Source: Neptunicoccus cionae
GTDB lineage: Bacteria; Pseudomonadota; Alphaproteobacteria; Rhodobacterales; Rhodobacteraceae
Length of the DNA: 64,000 nt
Assembly: GCF_014643735.1 (NCBI RefSeq)
Contig: NZ_BMKA01000003.1
Location: 62,001 to 126,000 of the forward strand
Reading direction: 5' to 3'
A program made the position numbers and the translations under genes. The notes beneath the pieces were generated by a model, which was given only the letters and a program-made list of their open reading frames with translations, did no database searches and was not told the DNA's origin. Shown here piece by piece: positions 17,047 to 26,836 of the stretch (positions are counted from its first letter, which is position 1; every line of letters starts with the position of its first letter).

Positions 17047-18429
17047 ATGGATGCGATAACCACCAACGACATCGAAGATATTATTGAAACAGACCGTGCC
17101 CATGTGTGGCACCACCTGATCCAACACAAGCCTTTTGAAACCATTGATCCCAAGATCATCGTAGAGGGTAAAGGCAACCGTGTCTGGGATGCCCGCGGCA
17201 AGGAACATCTGGACGCTGTGTCCGGTGGCGTCTGGACTGTGAACGTCGGCTATGGCCGCGAGCGGATCGCCAATGCGGTACGCGACCAGTTGGTTAAAAT
17301 GAACTATTTCGCCCAAACCGCCGGTTCCATTCCGGGGTCCATCTTTTCCAAGATGCTGATCGACAAAATGCCGGGTATGAAACGCGTCTACTACGCGAAC
17401 TCCGGTTCCGAGGCGAATGAGAAAGCCTTTAAAATGGTGCGCCAGATCGCCCATTCCAAACATGGCGGCCAGAAGTATAAGATCCTCTATCGTGAACGGG
17501 ATTACCACGGCACAACCATCGCCTGTCTGTCCGCAGGCGGCCAACCTGAACGTAACGCACAGTACGGACCGTTCACCCCCGGTTTCGTCGAAGTGCCCCA
17601 CTGCCTGGAATACCGCAACCAGTACGGCGTCACTGCCGAACAATACGGCGAGGCCTGTGTCAAAGCCACCGAGGAAGTCATCCTGCGCGAAGGCCCCGAC
17701 ACAATCGGCGCGATCTGTCTGGAACCGATCACAGCCGGTGGTGGTGTAATCGTGCCGCCCAAAGGCTACTGGGAAGGCATTCAGGCGCTGTGTAAGAAAT
17801 ACGAAATTTTGCTGCATATCGACGAAGTGGTCTGCGGCGTAGGCCGGACCGGCACATGGTTTGGCTACCAGCACTACGGCATCCAACCTGATTTCGTGTC
17901 TATGGCCAAAGGCGTAGCGTCTGGCTATGCGGCGATCTCCTGTCTGGTGACAACCGAAGCTGTCTTCGACAACTTTAAAGACAATGTAGACGATCCGATG
18001 AACTATTTCCGCGACGTGTCTACTTTCGGTGGATGTGCTTCCGGTCCGGCGGCTGCGATCGAGAATATGAAGATCATCGAAGAAGAGGGCCTGCTGCAAA
18101 ACACCATCGACATGGGCGAGTATTGCTTGGGCAAACTGGGCGAATTGATGGACAAGCACAAGGTCATCGGTGAAGTGCGCGGCAAGGGCCTGTTTTTGGG
18201 TGCCGAACTGGTTGCAGACCGCGACAGCCGCGAACCGATGGACGAAAAGAAAGTCGCCGCAGTTGTCGCCAACTGTATGGCACAAGGGGTGATCATCGGC
18301 ATGACCAACCGCTCCCTGCCCGGCCTGAACAACACGCTGTGCCTATCACCGGCGCTGATCTCGACAAAAGACGACATCGACGAAATCGCTGGCGTAATGG
18401 ACAAAGCACTGGGCGAAGTCTTCGCGTAA
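17047..18429 (+). CDS. tpa: Class III aminotransferase, probable taurine-pyruvate aminotransferase
   Basis: From ATG 17047 the protein has 460 residues. It is a class III PLP aminotransferase: NSGSEANEKAFKM near 118-130, the aldimine-stacking HIDEVVCGVGRTGTW near 257-271, and the PLP lysine K288 in SMAKGVASGYAA. The opening HVWHHLIQHKPFE and the SGGVWTVNVGYGRERIA block match what I recall of Roseobacter Tpa, which converts taurine and pyruvate to sulfoacetaldehyde and alanine. xsc and pta, the usual partners, are not nearby. Another omega-amine substrate remains possible. The frame extends to 16966. Confidence 0.75.
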   Translation: MDAITTNDIEDIIETDRAHVWHHLIQHKPFETIDPKIIVEGKGNRVWDARGKEHLDAVSGGVWTVNVGYGRERIANAVRDQLVKMNYFAQTAGSIPGSIFSKMLIDKMPGMKRVYYANSGSEANEKAFKMVRQIAHSKHGGQKYKILYRERDYHGTTIACLSAGGQPERNAQYGPFTPGFVEVPHCLEYRNQYGVTAEQYGEACVKATEEVILREGPDTIGAICLEPITAGGGVIVPPKGYWEGIQALCKKYEILLHIDEVVCGVGRTGTWFGYQHYGIQPDFVSMAKGVASGYAAISCLVTTEAVFDNFKDNVDDPMNYFRDVSTFGGCASGPAAAIENMKIIEEEGLLQNTIDMGEYCLGKLGELMDKHKVIGEVRGKGLFLGAELVADRDSREPMDEKKVAAVVANCMAQGVIIGMTNRSLPGLNNTLCLSPALISTKDDIDEIAGVMDKALGEVFA

Positions 18430-18450
18430 ACACGCAGAAGCAGATCAAGA

Positions 18451-18486
18451 AAAAGGGCTGCTCCTTGCGGGGCAGCCCTTTTTTTA
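18451..18486. terminator. Bidirectional rho-independent terminator
   Basis: AAGGGCTGC/GCAGCCCTT stem flanked by an A run on the left and a T run on the right, so it works for tpa on the plus strand and for the phosphate transporter gene on the minus strand. Confidence 0.92.
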
Positions 18487-18517
18487 TGACTACTAAACAG
18501 CGGTAAGGGCAAACGCC

Positions 18518-20002
18518 TTACCCCGCGACGGTGTTCAACAGCAGGAACACCAGTGCGGACAGGATGGATGCTGCGGGTACTGTGATGACCCACGCCGCGA
18601 TGATGGTCAGGAAGTGGGAACGGCGCACCAGTTTGCGGTGTTTGCGCTTTTTCTTGCCTGCCTTACCGGCTTCGGTTTCCACTACTTGTTGAACCAGCTC
18701 GTTGTTGTGGGTCACGCGCCAGTGGGCTTCGCGGAAGAAGCCGACGCCGAACACGGCTCCTACGGCGATGTGTGTAGAGGAAACAGGCAGGCCGAGCCAG
18801 CTTGCTACAATCACCGTAATCGCTGCGGAAAGCGCCACACAATAGGCGCGCAGCGGGTTCAGCTTGGTGATTTGCTCCCCCACCATGCGGATCAGTTTCG
18901 GACCGAACAGCAGCAGGCCAAATGACAGACCAAAGGCACCGACAACCATCACCCAGATCGGGATCGACACTTTGGCAACGACCTCGGCAGCCTCGGCAGT
19001 GTGCACAATCGCGGCGAGCGGGCCGATGGCGTTTGCCACATCGTTGGCGCCGTGGGCAAAGGACAACAGCGCCGCAGCACAGACCAGCGGCAGTGTGAAC
19101 AGCTTGCGCACCGTTTCTTTGGAATTCTCTTTCCCCTCGGACTGTTTGCGGATCATCGGGTGAGAGATGAAGTAGAACAGAACCGCCGAAACAGCCCCAA
19201 TCAGCAGCGCATATTGCAGATCAATCGAGACGATCTTTTTCAGGCCCTTCACTGCAAGGTAGGTGGCAAAAGCCCCCGCCATAATCGCGATCAGGATTGG
19301 CACCCAGCGACGTGCAGCGGTAATCTTGTCTTTTTGGTCGGAAACTTGGGATTTGATCAGCCACAGGAACAGCGCAGCAACGATACCGCCCAGAACCGGA
19401 GAGATCACCCAGCTGGCGGCGATCTGGCTCATCTTTGGCCAGTTCACGGCTGCAAACCCTGCCGCCGCAATACCCGCGCCCATAACGCCACCCACAACCG
19501 AATGGGTGGTCGAGACCGGTGCGCCGACCCAAGTGGCCAGATTCACCCAGACCGCCGAAGCGATCAGCGCAGACATCATCGCCCAGATGAACACACGGGG
19601 TTCTGACACGGCGGTCGGGTCAATGATCCCCTTGGAAATCGTGCCCACCACATCGCCGCCTGCCAGCAACGCACCGGCGCTTTCAAAGATTGCAGCAATG
19701 ATGAGCGCACCGCCCATAGAAAGCGCATTGGCCCCCACCGCAGGGCCGACATTGTTGGCCACATCATTGGCGCCGATATTCAGCGCCATATAAGCCCCGA
19801 GACCGGCCGCCATCGCGATAATCAGGCCGTTGCCTGCCCATCCGAACACCAGACTGGTCAGCAGAATCGCAACGATGATGAATACCCCGCCCAATGCGGG
19901 GGCCACCAGTGGTTTGCGAATGGCGTAGTTGGCGTTTTCCAGCAAGACACGGCTGCCGAGATCCCGGTCTAGTGTCTTATTAGGGCGAGCATTTTTGACC
20001 AT
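18518..20002 (-). CDS. Inorganic phosphate transporter, Pit/PHO4 family
   Basis: Start chosen at ATG 20002 because GGAGG sits six bases before it; the product has 494 residues. Two PHO4 signatures are visible: MALNIGANDVANNVGPAVGANALS in the N-terminal half and LSFAHGANDVANAIGPLAAI in the C-terminal half, with about eleven membrane segments. A basic soluble insert (AGKKKRKHRKLVRRS) precedes the final helices. It imports phosphate as a metal-phosphate complex with protons or sodium. No phoU-like gene sits beside it. Confidence 0.92.
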   Translation of the reverse strand: MVKNARPNKTLDRDLGSRVLLENANYAIRKPLVAPALGGVFIIVAILLTSLVFGWAGNGLIIAMAAGLGAYMALNIGANDVANNVGPAVGANALSMGGALIIAAIFESAGALLAGGDVVGTISKGIIDPTAVSEPRVFIWAMMSALIASAVWVNLATWVGAPVSTTHSVVGGVMGAGIAAAGFAAVNWPKMSQIAASWVISPVLGGIVAALFLWLIKSQVSDQKDKITAARRWVPILIAIMAGAFATYLAVKGLKKIVSIDLQYALLIGAVSAVLFYFISHPMIRKQSEGKENSKETVRKLFTLPLVCAAALLSFAHGANDVANAIGPLAAIVHTAEAAEVVAKVSIPIWVMVVGAFGLSFGLLLFGPKLIRMVGEQITKLNPLRAYCVALSAAITVIVASWLGLPVSSTHIAVGAVFGVGFFREAHWRVTHNNELVQQVVETEAGKAGKKKRKHRKLVRRSHFLTIIAAWVITVPAASILSALVFLLLNTVAG

Positions 20003-20128
20003 TAGAGTCCTCCACGATAGCGGTGATTCCCGCAAACGCGACCGCTATATGAATCTTTTGTAACAGAGATATGACGGGGGTCGGAAAATTCCAGAAATTA
20101 ACCGGAAAGCTATGGCGGAGAACCCGGA

Positions 20129-20347
20129 TCACTTTTGATCCGGGTCTTCCTTGCCAACGCCTTTGAAGACGAATTTGAACGGCAAAGCCCAAGCGACGCC
20201 AAGCACGATATAGATCAGCAACTCTACCAGCATGGGCAGCCGCGGAATCGCGTTCATCACTGTAACAGCGACGATGCAATAGATCGGCAGCCAAACCAGC
20301 AGCAGAACCAAAGACCAGCGCCGGCGCGCCTTATAGGACAATGCCAT
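20129..20347 (-). CDS. DUF2842 small membrane protein
   Basis: A 72-residue protein with two membrane helices (WSLVLLLVWLPIYCIVAVTVM and LLIYIVLGVAWALPFKFVF) and a charged C terminus. It matches the alphaproteobacterial DUF2842 family, of unknown function. It lies 11 bases after purA on the same strand, so it is probably the second gene of the purA transcript. Confidence 0.83.
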   Translation of the reverse strand: MALSYKARRRWSLVLLLVWLPIYCIVAVTVMNAIPRLPMLVELLIYIVLGVAWALPFKFVFKGVGKEDPDQK

Positions 20348-20358
20348 TCAACCGTTCC

Positions 20359-21654
20359 TTAATCGGCAAACGGGTCAGTCACGAGGATCGTGTCTTCCCG
20401 TTCGGGTGAGGTAGAGAGCATGGCTACAGGACAGCCGATCAGCTCTTCCACACGGCGCACGTATTTGATCGCCTCAGCAGGCAGATCCGCCCAAGACCGC
20501 GCGCCTTCGGTGCTTTGGGACCAGCCAGGCATCTCTTCGTAGATTGGCGTGCAACGGGCCTGTTGATCGGCGGCTGTCGGCAAATAGTCTAGCCGCTCCC
20601 CGTCCAGATCGTAAGCGACACAGATTTTCAGGGTTTCGAACCCGTCCAGCACATCCAGTTTGGTAAGGGAAATGCCAGTCACGCCGGATGTGGCACAGGT
20701 CTGACGCACCAATGCAGCGTCAAACCAGCCACAGCGACGCTGGCGGCCTGTTACGGTGCCAAACTCGTGGCCCCGTTCGCCCAGACGTTGGCCGTCGGCA
20801 TCTTGCAATTCAGTCGGGAATGGGCCTTCACCAACACGGGTGGTGTAGGCTTTGACGATGCCAAGCACATAATCAATTGATCCGGGCCCGATCCCAACAC
20901 CGGTTGCGGCTTGACCTGCGATCACGTTGGAGGATGTCACGAAAGGATAAGTGCCAAAATCAATGTCCAGCAGCGCGCCTTGCGCCCCTTCAAACAGAAT
21001 CCGCTTACCCGCTTTGCGCTTTTCGTTCAGCACTTTCCAGACCGGCGCCGCATAGGGCAGGATTTCCTTGGCAATCTCGCGCAGCTGGTCGATCAGCCCG
21101 TCGCGGTCTACAGCTTCGATGCCAAGACCTTTGCGCAGCGGATCATGGTGCTGCAACGCACGGTCCACACGGGCGATCAATGTGGCTTCATCCGCCAGAT
21201 CAGCGACGCGCACAGACCGGCGGCCCACTTTATCTTCATAGGCCGGACCGATGCCGCGCCCAGTTGTGCCAATCTTGGTTCCCTTGGAGGCCGCTTCTTC
21301 CCGCGCGCGGTCCAGTTCACCGTGGATTGGCAGGATCAGCGGAGTGTTTTCCGCGATCATCAGGGATTCGGGGGAGATTTCGACGCCCTGCTCCTGAATC
21401 TTGGCGATTTCCTGCACCAGATGCCACGGATCAAGCACCACACCGTTGCCGATGACCGAAAGCTTGCCGCCACGCACAACACCGGAGGGCAGCGCGTTCA
21501 GCTTGTATACTTTGCCGTCAATTACCAGAGTGTGGCCGGCGTTATGCCCGCCCTGAAACCGTGCGATGATGTCTGCACGCTCTGACAACCAGTCAACAAT
21601 CTTCCCTTTGCCTTCGTCACCCCATTGTGCGCCGACAACTACTACATTGGCCAT
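20359..21654 (-). CDS. purA: Adenylosuccinate synthetase
   Basis: From ATG 21654 the enzyme has 431 residues. Motifs in order: [16 protein letters not shown] (GTP P-loop), [49 protein letters not shown] and [10 protein letters not shown]. It condenses IMP with aspartate using GTP, the first committed step to AMP. The frame extends upstream to 21762 but the added residues are unlike the family. Confidence 0.97.
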   Translation of the reverse strand: MANVVVVGAQWGDEGKGKIVDWLSERADIIARFQGGHNAGHTLVIDGKVYKLNALPSGVVRGGKLSVIGNGVVLDPWHLVQEIAKIQEQGVEISPESLMIAENTPLILPIHGELDRAREEAASKGTKIGTTGRGIGPAYEDKVGRRSVRVADLADEATLIARVDRALQHHDPLRKGLGIEAVDRDGLIDQLREIAKEILPYAAPVWKVLNEKRKAGKRILFEGAQGALLDIDFGTYPFVTSSNVIAGQAATGVGIGPGSIDYVLGIVKAYTTRVGEGPFPTELQDADGQRLGERGHEFGTVTGRQRRCGWFDAALVRQTCATSGVTGISLTKLDVLDGFETLKICVAYDLDGERLDYLPTAADQQARCTPIYEEMPGWSQSTEGARSWADLPAEAIKYVRRVEELIGCPVAMLSTSPEREDTILVTDPFAD

Positions 21655-21991
21655 TTTGGCTGCCTCTTGATGTCTAAAAAACCCTACCCCGTATAACGAC
21701 CCAATGGGGCGGCTGAAACACCAAAATCGCCGCAGGCTGCGGTTGACAGGAAAAACCCGCAATTCAGACAGGATATACCGGTAAAAGCATCACTCTGATC
21801 AAAAGGCGGTGCGACCCCCTGTCCGATCTACAGATCAAGCGGTTGAAACAGGCCGTCAAAGCCGCCATCTAGGGACAACTCGCCAATTCTGCCGGTGTCT
21901 GCACTTCCCAATAGACACCCCCAGCACAATCCGTTAGACACCCCCCGAAGCCGAATGATCCGGCCCACAGGCACAAAATCCGAGACCGCAC
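21655..21991. other. Intergenic region between purA and secG
   Basis: About 337 bases holding the divergent 5' regions of purA and secG. No coding sequence, repeat or riboswitch was recognised. C-rich runs such as GACACCCCC occur twice near 21916 and 21938. Confidence 0.5.
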
Positions 21992-22354
21992 ATGCAGAAC
22001 ATCGTCCTTGTTATCCTTCTTATTCTGGCCCTGAGCCTGATTGTGACCGTGCTGATGCAGCGCTCCGAGGGTGGTGGACTTGGCATTGGCGGCGGTGGCG
22101 GCAATATGTCAGGGCGTCCCCCTGCATCTCCTGCGGCCAAGTTTACATGGATTTTGGGCGCCGGTTTCATGGCGGCCAGCCTTGCGCTGACCATCATCGC
22201 GGCCCGTGAGGATGGGAATAATTCCCTGCTGAACGGCGATCTGACAGCACCTGCTGTTTCTCAATCCGAAGACAGCACCACACCGCTTGGCGGCAATCTG
22301 TTGCCCCCGTCGGCCACAGACGGTCCGGCTACTCCGCCCAAAGCGGAAGACTGA
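21992..22354 (+). CDS. secG: Protein-export membrane protein SecG
   Basis: A 120-residue protein with the SecG plan: first helix IVLVILLILALSLIVTVLMQRSEGGGLGIGGGGGNMSGR, second helix FTWILGAGFMAASLALTIIAA, then a hydrophilic Pro/Ser/Thr tail. SecG joins SecY and SecE in the translocon. Placement before pyrG is the common alphaproteobacterial order. Confidence 0.94.
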   Translation: MQNIVLVILLILALSLIVTVLMQRSEGGGLGIGGGGGNMSGRPPASPAAKFTWILGAGFMAASLALTIIAAREDGNNSLLNGDLTAPAVSQSEDSTTPLGGNLLPPSATDGPATPPKAED

Positions 22355-22429
22355 CCCTATAAATAGTTGGCCTTGCCCCGTGGTCTACAAGATCATGGGC
22401 AAAACACCCTAAAATCATCCATGAATCAA

Positions 22430-22453
22430 GGTGGCAGCTCTTGCGTTGCCACC
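22430..22453 (+). other. Hairpin between secG and pyrG
   Basis: GGTGGCA and TGCCACC form a perfect 7-pair stem with a 10-base loop, 92 bases before pyrG. There is no U tract, so it may be a weak terminator of secG or a leader structure of pyrG. Neither can be decided by eye. Confidence 0.35.
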
Positions 22454-22545
22454 CCGAATCCCGTTATCCTTAAACCCCGTGAGTAGAGGGGCTGAACAGG
22501 TTATCGGCCCACTAGTTTTTTTCTGACACGGGAGCTTTCCAGTCT

Positions 22546-24189
22546 ATGGCGCGTTATATTTTCATCACCGGTGGCGTGGTTTCATCCCTTGGCAAAGGTC
22601 TCGCCTCTGCTGCATTGGGTGCCTTGCTGCAAGCCCGCGGCTATTCGGTGCGTCTGCGCAAGCTGGACCCTTATCTTAACGTCGATCCGGGCACCATGTC
22701 CCCGTTTGAACACGGCGAGGTTTTTGTGACCGACGATGGTGCGGAAACCGATCTGGACCTTGGCCACTATGAACGGTTCACAGGTGTTGCTGCACGCAAA
22801 ACCGATTCCGTGTCCTCCGGTCGGATCTATTCCACAGTGCTGGAAAAGGAACGCCGTGGCGATTATCTGGGCAAAACCATTCAGGTTGTACCCCATGTGA
22901 CCAACCAGATTAAGGAATTCCTCGAAATCGGTGACGATGAAGTGGATTTCATGCTGTGTGAGATTGGCGGCACTGTTGGTGACATCGAAGGCCTGCCCTT
23001 CTTTGAAGCGATCCGCCAGTTCGGACACCAGCGCCCGCGCAACAATTGCATTTATATGCACCTCACACTGCTGCCTTATCTGGCGGCGAGTGGCGAACTG
23101 AAGACCAAGCCGACCCAACACAGCGTGAAAGAACTGCAATCCATCGGGATCGCACCTGACGTGCTGGTTTGCCGATCGGAACATCCTATTCCGGAAAAGG
23201 AACGGGAAAAGCTGGCGCTGTTCTGTAACGTGCGCCCTGAATCGGTGATCGCGGCTTATGACCTTGGCTCTATCTATGATGCGCCGCTGGCCTATCATAA
23301 GGAAGGGCTCGATCAGGCGGTGCTGGATGCGTTTGGCATTACCCCTGCCCCCAAACCCAAGCTGGCAACATGGAATGACGTGTCCGATCGCGTTCACAAT
23401 CCCGACGGCACAGTGCGCGTGGCCATTGTGGGCAAATACACCCAGTTGGAAGACGCCTATAAATCCATCGCCGAAGCCCTGATCCACGGCGGTATGCACA
23501 ACCGTGTTAAGGTTAAGATTGACTGGGTCGATGCGGAGCTGTTTGACACCGAGGACGCAGCCCCCCACCTTGAAGGCTTTAACGCCATTCTGGTGCCCGG
23601 CGGGTTTGGCGAACGGGGCACGGAAGGCAAGATCAAAGCCGCCGAATTTGCCCGCACCCGCAAGGTACCTTACCTCGGGATTTGTCTCGGGATGCAAATG
23701 GCCGTGATCGAAGCGGCCCGCAATCTGGCCGGTTTGAAAGACGCGGGCTCTGAAGAGTTTGACCATGAATCCGGTAAAAAACGCTTCACGCCAGTGGTTT
23801 ACCATCTGAAAGAATGGGTTGAAGGCAACCGCACAATCCAGCGGGATGCGGATGACGACAAAGGTGGCACCATGCGCCTTGGGGCCTATAACGCCACACT
23901 GAACGAAGGCTCGCAAGTGGCTGAAATCTATGGTGGAACCGCCATTTCAGAACGCCACCGTCACCGCTATGAGGTAGACATCCAATACCGCGACGATCTG
24001 GAAAAGCACGGTCTGGAATTCTCGGGCATGAGCCCCGACGGCCGCTTGCCGGAAATCGTCGAGTTCAAGGATCACCCGTGGTATATCGGCGTGCAGTTCC
24101 ACCCTGAACTGAAAAGCAAACCGTTTGAGCCCCATCCCCTGTTCCGCGACTTTATCAAAGCCGCTGTGGAACAATCACGGCTGGTATAA
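22546..24189 (+). CDS. pyrG: CTP synthase
   Basis: A 547-residue two-domain enzyme. The N-terminal amidoligase domain shows [58 protein letters not shown] and [12 protein letters not shown]. The C-terminal class I glutaminase domain shows [14 protein letters not shown], the nucleophile in [16 protein letters not shown], and the His/Glu pair in [10 protein letters not shown]. It makes CTP from UTP, ATP and glutamine. Confidence 0.98.
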   Translation: MARYIFITGGVVSSLGKGLASAALGALLQARGYSVRLRKLDPYLNVDPGTMSPFEHGEVFVTDDGAETDLDLGHYERFTGVAARKTDSVSSGRIYSTVLEKERRGDYLGKTIQVVPHVTNQIKEFLEIGDDEVDFMLCEIGGTVGDIEGLPFFEAIRQFGHQRPRNNCIYMHLTLLPYLAASGELKTKPTQHSVKELQSIGIAPDVLVCRSEHPIPEKEREKLALFCNVRPESVIAAYDLGSIYDAPLAYHKEGLDQAVLDAFGITPAPKPKLATWNDVSDRVHNPDGTVRVAIVGKYTQLEDAYKSIAEALIHGGMHNRVKVKIDWVDAELFDTEDAAPHLEGFNAILVPGGFGERGTEGKIKAAEFARTRKVPYLGICLGMQMAVIEAARNLAGLKDAGSEEFDHESGKKRFTPVVYHLKEWVEGNRTIQRDADDDKGGTMRLGAYNATLNEGSQVAEIYGGTAISERHRHRYEVDIQYRDDLEKHGLEFSGMSPDGRLPEIVEFKDHPWYIGVQFHPELKSKPFEPHPLFRDFIKAAVEQSRLV

Positions 24190-24245
24190 ATCCGTTCACG
24201 GACTTTATATTTGCCCATCCGGATACAGCGCACTAGGTTCCGATC

Positions 24246-24698
24246 ATGTTTCAAGCTTTGATAGACCTGTTCACCGTTCCCGATGCCCGTGCCGATCTTC
24301 AACCCGAAGACGCGCGTGCTGCTTTGGCCACGCTTCTGGTGCGGATTGCCCGCGCGGATGACCGTTATGACCCTGCGGAGCACCAGATGATTCTGGATGT
24401 TTTGCAGGACCGCTACCAGCTAGGCCTTGAGGCCGCACAAGAGTTGAAAGCGGATGCAGAACGGTTGGAGTCCCAGGCCCCTGATACGGTCCGTTTTACC
24501 AAGATCGTGAAAGATGCCGTACCTTACGAGGATCGTATCAGCGTGGTTGAGGCGCTTTGGCGGGTGGCGATGGCCGATGGTCAGCGCGATCACGAAGAAG
24601 ACGGTTTCTTGCGCCTTGTCGTCAATCTGCTTGGGGTGAATGATCGCGACAGTGGTCTGGCCCGTCAGCGGGTGATTGCCGCGCTCGATAACAGTTAA
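24246..24698 (+). CDS. TerB-family protein
   Basis: A 150-residue helical acidic protein matching the stand-alone TerB-like group (COG4103): ALATLLVRIARADDRYDPAEHQMILDVLQDRY, then ISVVEALWRVAMADGQRDHEEDGFLRLVVNLLGV. The paired Asp-rich helix ends resemble the metal-binding sites of TerB. The rest of the tellurite (ter) system is absent, so a role in tellurite resistance should not be assumed. A terminator follows. Confidence 0.83.
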   Translation: MFQALIDLFTVPDARADLQPEDARAALATLLVRIARADDRYDPAEHQMILDVLQDRYQLGLEAAQELKADAERLESQAPDTVRFTKIVKDAVPYEDRISVVEALWRVAMADGQRDHEEDGFLRLVVNLLGVNDRDSGLARQRVIAALDNS

Positions 24699-24716
24699 AA
24701 AGATTTTCGCTTAATG

Positions 24717-24761
24717 ACTGCGGCCCTGCGATCTCTTGATCGTCAGGGCCGCAGTTGTTTT
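24717..24761 (+). terminator. Rho-independent terminator after the TerB gene
   Basis: A 12-pair stem, ACTGCGGCCCTG/CAGGGCCGCAGT, followed by TGTTTT. It also sits just past the 3' end of the convergent glutaryl-CoA dehydrogenase gene. Confidence 0.9.
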
Positions 24762-24769
24762 ACGGCGTC

Positions 24770-25993
24770 TTAAAAGAACGCCTGCAGGCCCGTTTGCGCG
24801 CGGCCAAGAATCAGCGCGTGAACATCGTGGGTGCCTTCATAGGTGTTCACTGTTTCAAGGTTCATCATATGACGGATCACTTGAAACTCCTGTGAAATAC
24901 CGTTGCCGCCGTGCATATCCCGTGCCATCCGCGCAATATCCAGCGCCTTGCCACAGTTGTTGCGTTTGATAATCGAGATCATCTCGGGCGCGGCATTTGC
25001 AGCATCCATCAGACGCCCTACTTGCAGGGCCGCTTGCAGGCCAAGCGTGATTTCGGTTTGCATATCTGCCAGCTTCTTCTGGAACAGTTGCGTTTGCGCC
25101 AGCGGTTTGTTGAACTGCTTGCGATCCAACCCGTATTGACGCGCCGCGTGCCAGCAGAACTCTGCTGCGCCCATCGCACCCCAAGCGATGCCGTAACGGG
25201 CACGGTTCAGACAGCCAAACGGCCCTTTCAGACCTTCCACATTCGGCAGCAGCGCATCGTCAGACACTTCTACTCCGTCCATCACGATTTCACCGGTAAT
25301 AGACGCGCGAAGGGACATCTTCCCTTCAATCTTAGGCGCGGACAGCCCCTTCATACCTTTTTCCAGAACGAACCCACGGATTTTACCGCCGTGTTCATCG
25401 GACTTGGCCCAAACCACAAAAACATCTGCAATCGGTGAATTGGAGATCCACATTTTTGCACCGTTCAGCACATAACCGCCCTGCACCTTTTCAGCGCGAG
25501 TCTTCATGCCGCCCGGGTCAGAACCAGCATCCGGCTCTGTCAGTCCGAAACAGCCGATCCATTCGCCGCTGGCCAGTTTCGGCAGGTATTTCTTACGCTG
25601 CTCTTCCGAGCCATAGGCGTAGATCGGGTACATCACCAGAGACGACTGAACCGACATCATCGAACGATAACCGGAATCAACCCGCTCCACTTCCCGCGCG
25701 ACCAGACCGTAGGTCACATAGCCCGCGCCAATTCCACCGTATTCTTCTGGGATTGTGGTCCCAAGCAAGCCCATCTCGCCCATTTCGCGGAAGATTTCCG
25801 GATCGGTCGTTTCCTTGGCGAAAGCTTCAATCGCGCGGGGCGCCAGCTTTTCGGCGGCATAGGATTTCGCAGCATCGCGGATCATCCGCTCTTCTTCGTT
25901 CAATTGGGATTCCAGCAGCAGCGCGTCCTCCCATTGAAAAGATCCCAGATCAGGTTTGTCTTTTGCCTTCAGGCTTGGCGCTTGCGCGGTCAT
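24770..25993 (-). CDS. gcdH: Glutaryl-CoA dehydrogenase-type acyl-CoA dehydrogenase
   Basis: From ATG 25993 the protein has 407 residues. It has acyl-CoA dehydrogenase marks: [66 protein letters not shown] and the catalytic glutamate in [22 protein letters not shown]. The YEGTHD context and the [12 protein letters not shown] segment fit glutaryl-CoA dehydrogenase, which oxidises and decarboxylates glutaryl-CoA to crotonyl-CoA in lysine and tryptophan breakdown. It is divergent from the amine-catabolism trio. Confidence 0.88.
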   Translation of the reverse strand: MTAQAPSLKAKDKPDLGSFQWEDALLLESQLNEEERMIRDAAKSYAAEKLAPRAIEAFAKETTDPEIFREMGEMGLLGTTIPEEYGGIGAGYVTYGLVAREVERVDSGYRSMMSVQSSLVMYPIYAYGSEEQRKKYLPKLASGEWIGCFGLTEPDAGSDPGGMKTRAEKVQGGYVLNGAKMWISNSPIADVFVVWAKSDEHGGKIRGFVLEKGMKGLSAPKIEGKMSLRASITGEIVMDGVEVSDDALLPNVEGLKGPFGCLNRARYGIAWGAMGAAEFCWHAARQYGLDRKQFNKPLAQTQLFQKKLADMQTEITLGLQAALQVGRLMDAANAAPEMISIIKRNNCGKALDIARMARDMHGGNGISQEFQVIRHMMNLETVNTYEGTHDVHALILGRAQTGLQAFF

Positions 25994-26146
25994 GGTGTCA
26001 CTTTCAGTTATTATATATAATTTGCTGATCAAAGGGGTAAGGCACCATCGTGCGATTGGCAAGTGCGCGCACCTCTGCACTCTATCCGCTTGCCTGTCCC
26101 TGCCACTCTGTGCAAGCTGTGGCCAAACAACTCTTACAGGTGAATT

Positions 26147-26836
26147 ATGAAAATCGGTATTCTGCAAACTGGCAGATCCCCCGAACAGCTTGTGGCCAAG
26201 CATGGCGAATACGGCGAAATGTTTCAAATCATGCTTGCAGACCGCGGCTTTGACTTTCAAACCTACGATGTGATTGAAGGTGAGCTTCCTGAAAACATAG
26301 AAGAATGCGACGGCTGGATCATCACCGGATCAAAGTTCGGTGCCTATGAAGCCCATCCGTGGATTGCGCCGCTCGAATCACTGGTCCGTGCCCTGCACAA
26401 AGCCAAACGCCCTTTGGTCGGGGTCTGTTTCGGCCATCAAATCATTGCCCAAGCTATGGGCGGCAAGGTTGAAAAATTCAGGGGCGGATGGTCGGTGGGC
26501 CGCGTCGATTATCCGATGAGCGACGGGCGCACCCTGCCCCTGTTCGCCTGGCATCAGGATCAGGTCACCACACCGCCTCCCGGCGCCGTGACAGTAGCAA
26601 GTACAGAATTCTGCAAACATGCGGCCCTGACCATCGGCGACCACATCTACACCATCCAGCCCCATCCCGAGTTCAAAGCAGGTTTCGTCGAAGGCCTTGC
26701 GATGACACGGGCCGTGGGCGTTGTGCCCGAACCGCTGCGGCTCGCCGCTATCGAAAGCACCAAGACACCGGTTGCGCAGGCTGAAATGGCCGATCTTTTT
26801 ACCGCAGTTTTCAAGGGGGCTATGGCTCATGGATGA
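26147..26836 (+). CDS. Class I glutamine amidotransferase (GMP synthase-like)
   Basis: A 229-residue stand-alone class I glutaminase with the full triad: nucleophile C94 in [15 protein letters not shown], and H173 and E175 in [10 protein letters not shown]. It belongs to the GMP-synthase-like group rather than the PuuD group. Its last bases overlap the start of the glutamine synthetase-like gene (8-base overlap). In this context it may hydrolyse a gamma-glutamyl amide intermediate or supply ammonia, but that is inference. It is the first gene of a three-gene operon. Confidence 0.87.
   Translation: MKIGILQTGRSPEQLVAKHGEYGEMFQIMLADRGFDFQTYDVIEGELPENIEECDGWIITGSKFGAYEAHPWIAPLESLVRALHKAKRPLVGVCFGHQIIAQAMGGKVEKFRGGWSVGRVDYPMSDGRTLPLFAWHQDQVTTPPPGAVTVASTEFCKHAALTIGDHIYTIQPHPEFKAGFVEGLAMTRAVGVVPEPLRLAAIESTKTPVAQAEMADLFTAVFKGAMAHG

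Noticed and set aside
16948-18285. A 445-codon open frame on the minus strand opposite the aminotransferase gene
   Set aside because: It lies wholly inside tpa, which has clear class III motifs. The antisense protein has no domain, and the frame stays open because of third-position GC bias.
22582-23916. A 444-codon open frame opposite pyrG
   Set aside because: Same cause: antisense of a highly expressed GC-biased gene. No ribosome site or motif.
24246-24698. Calling a tellurite-resistance locus
   Set aside because: Only a lone TerB-type domain is present; terC, terD and terZ are absent, and stand-alone TerB proteins are common core genes.
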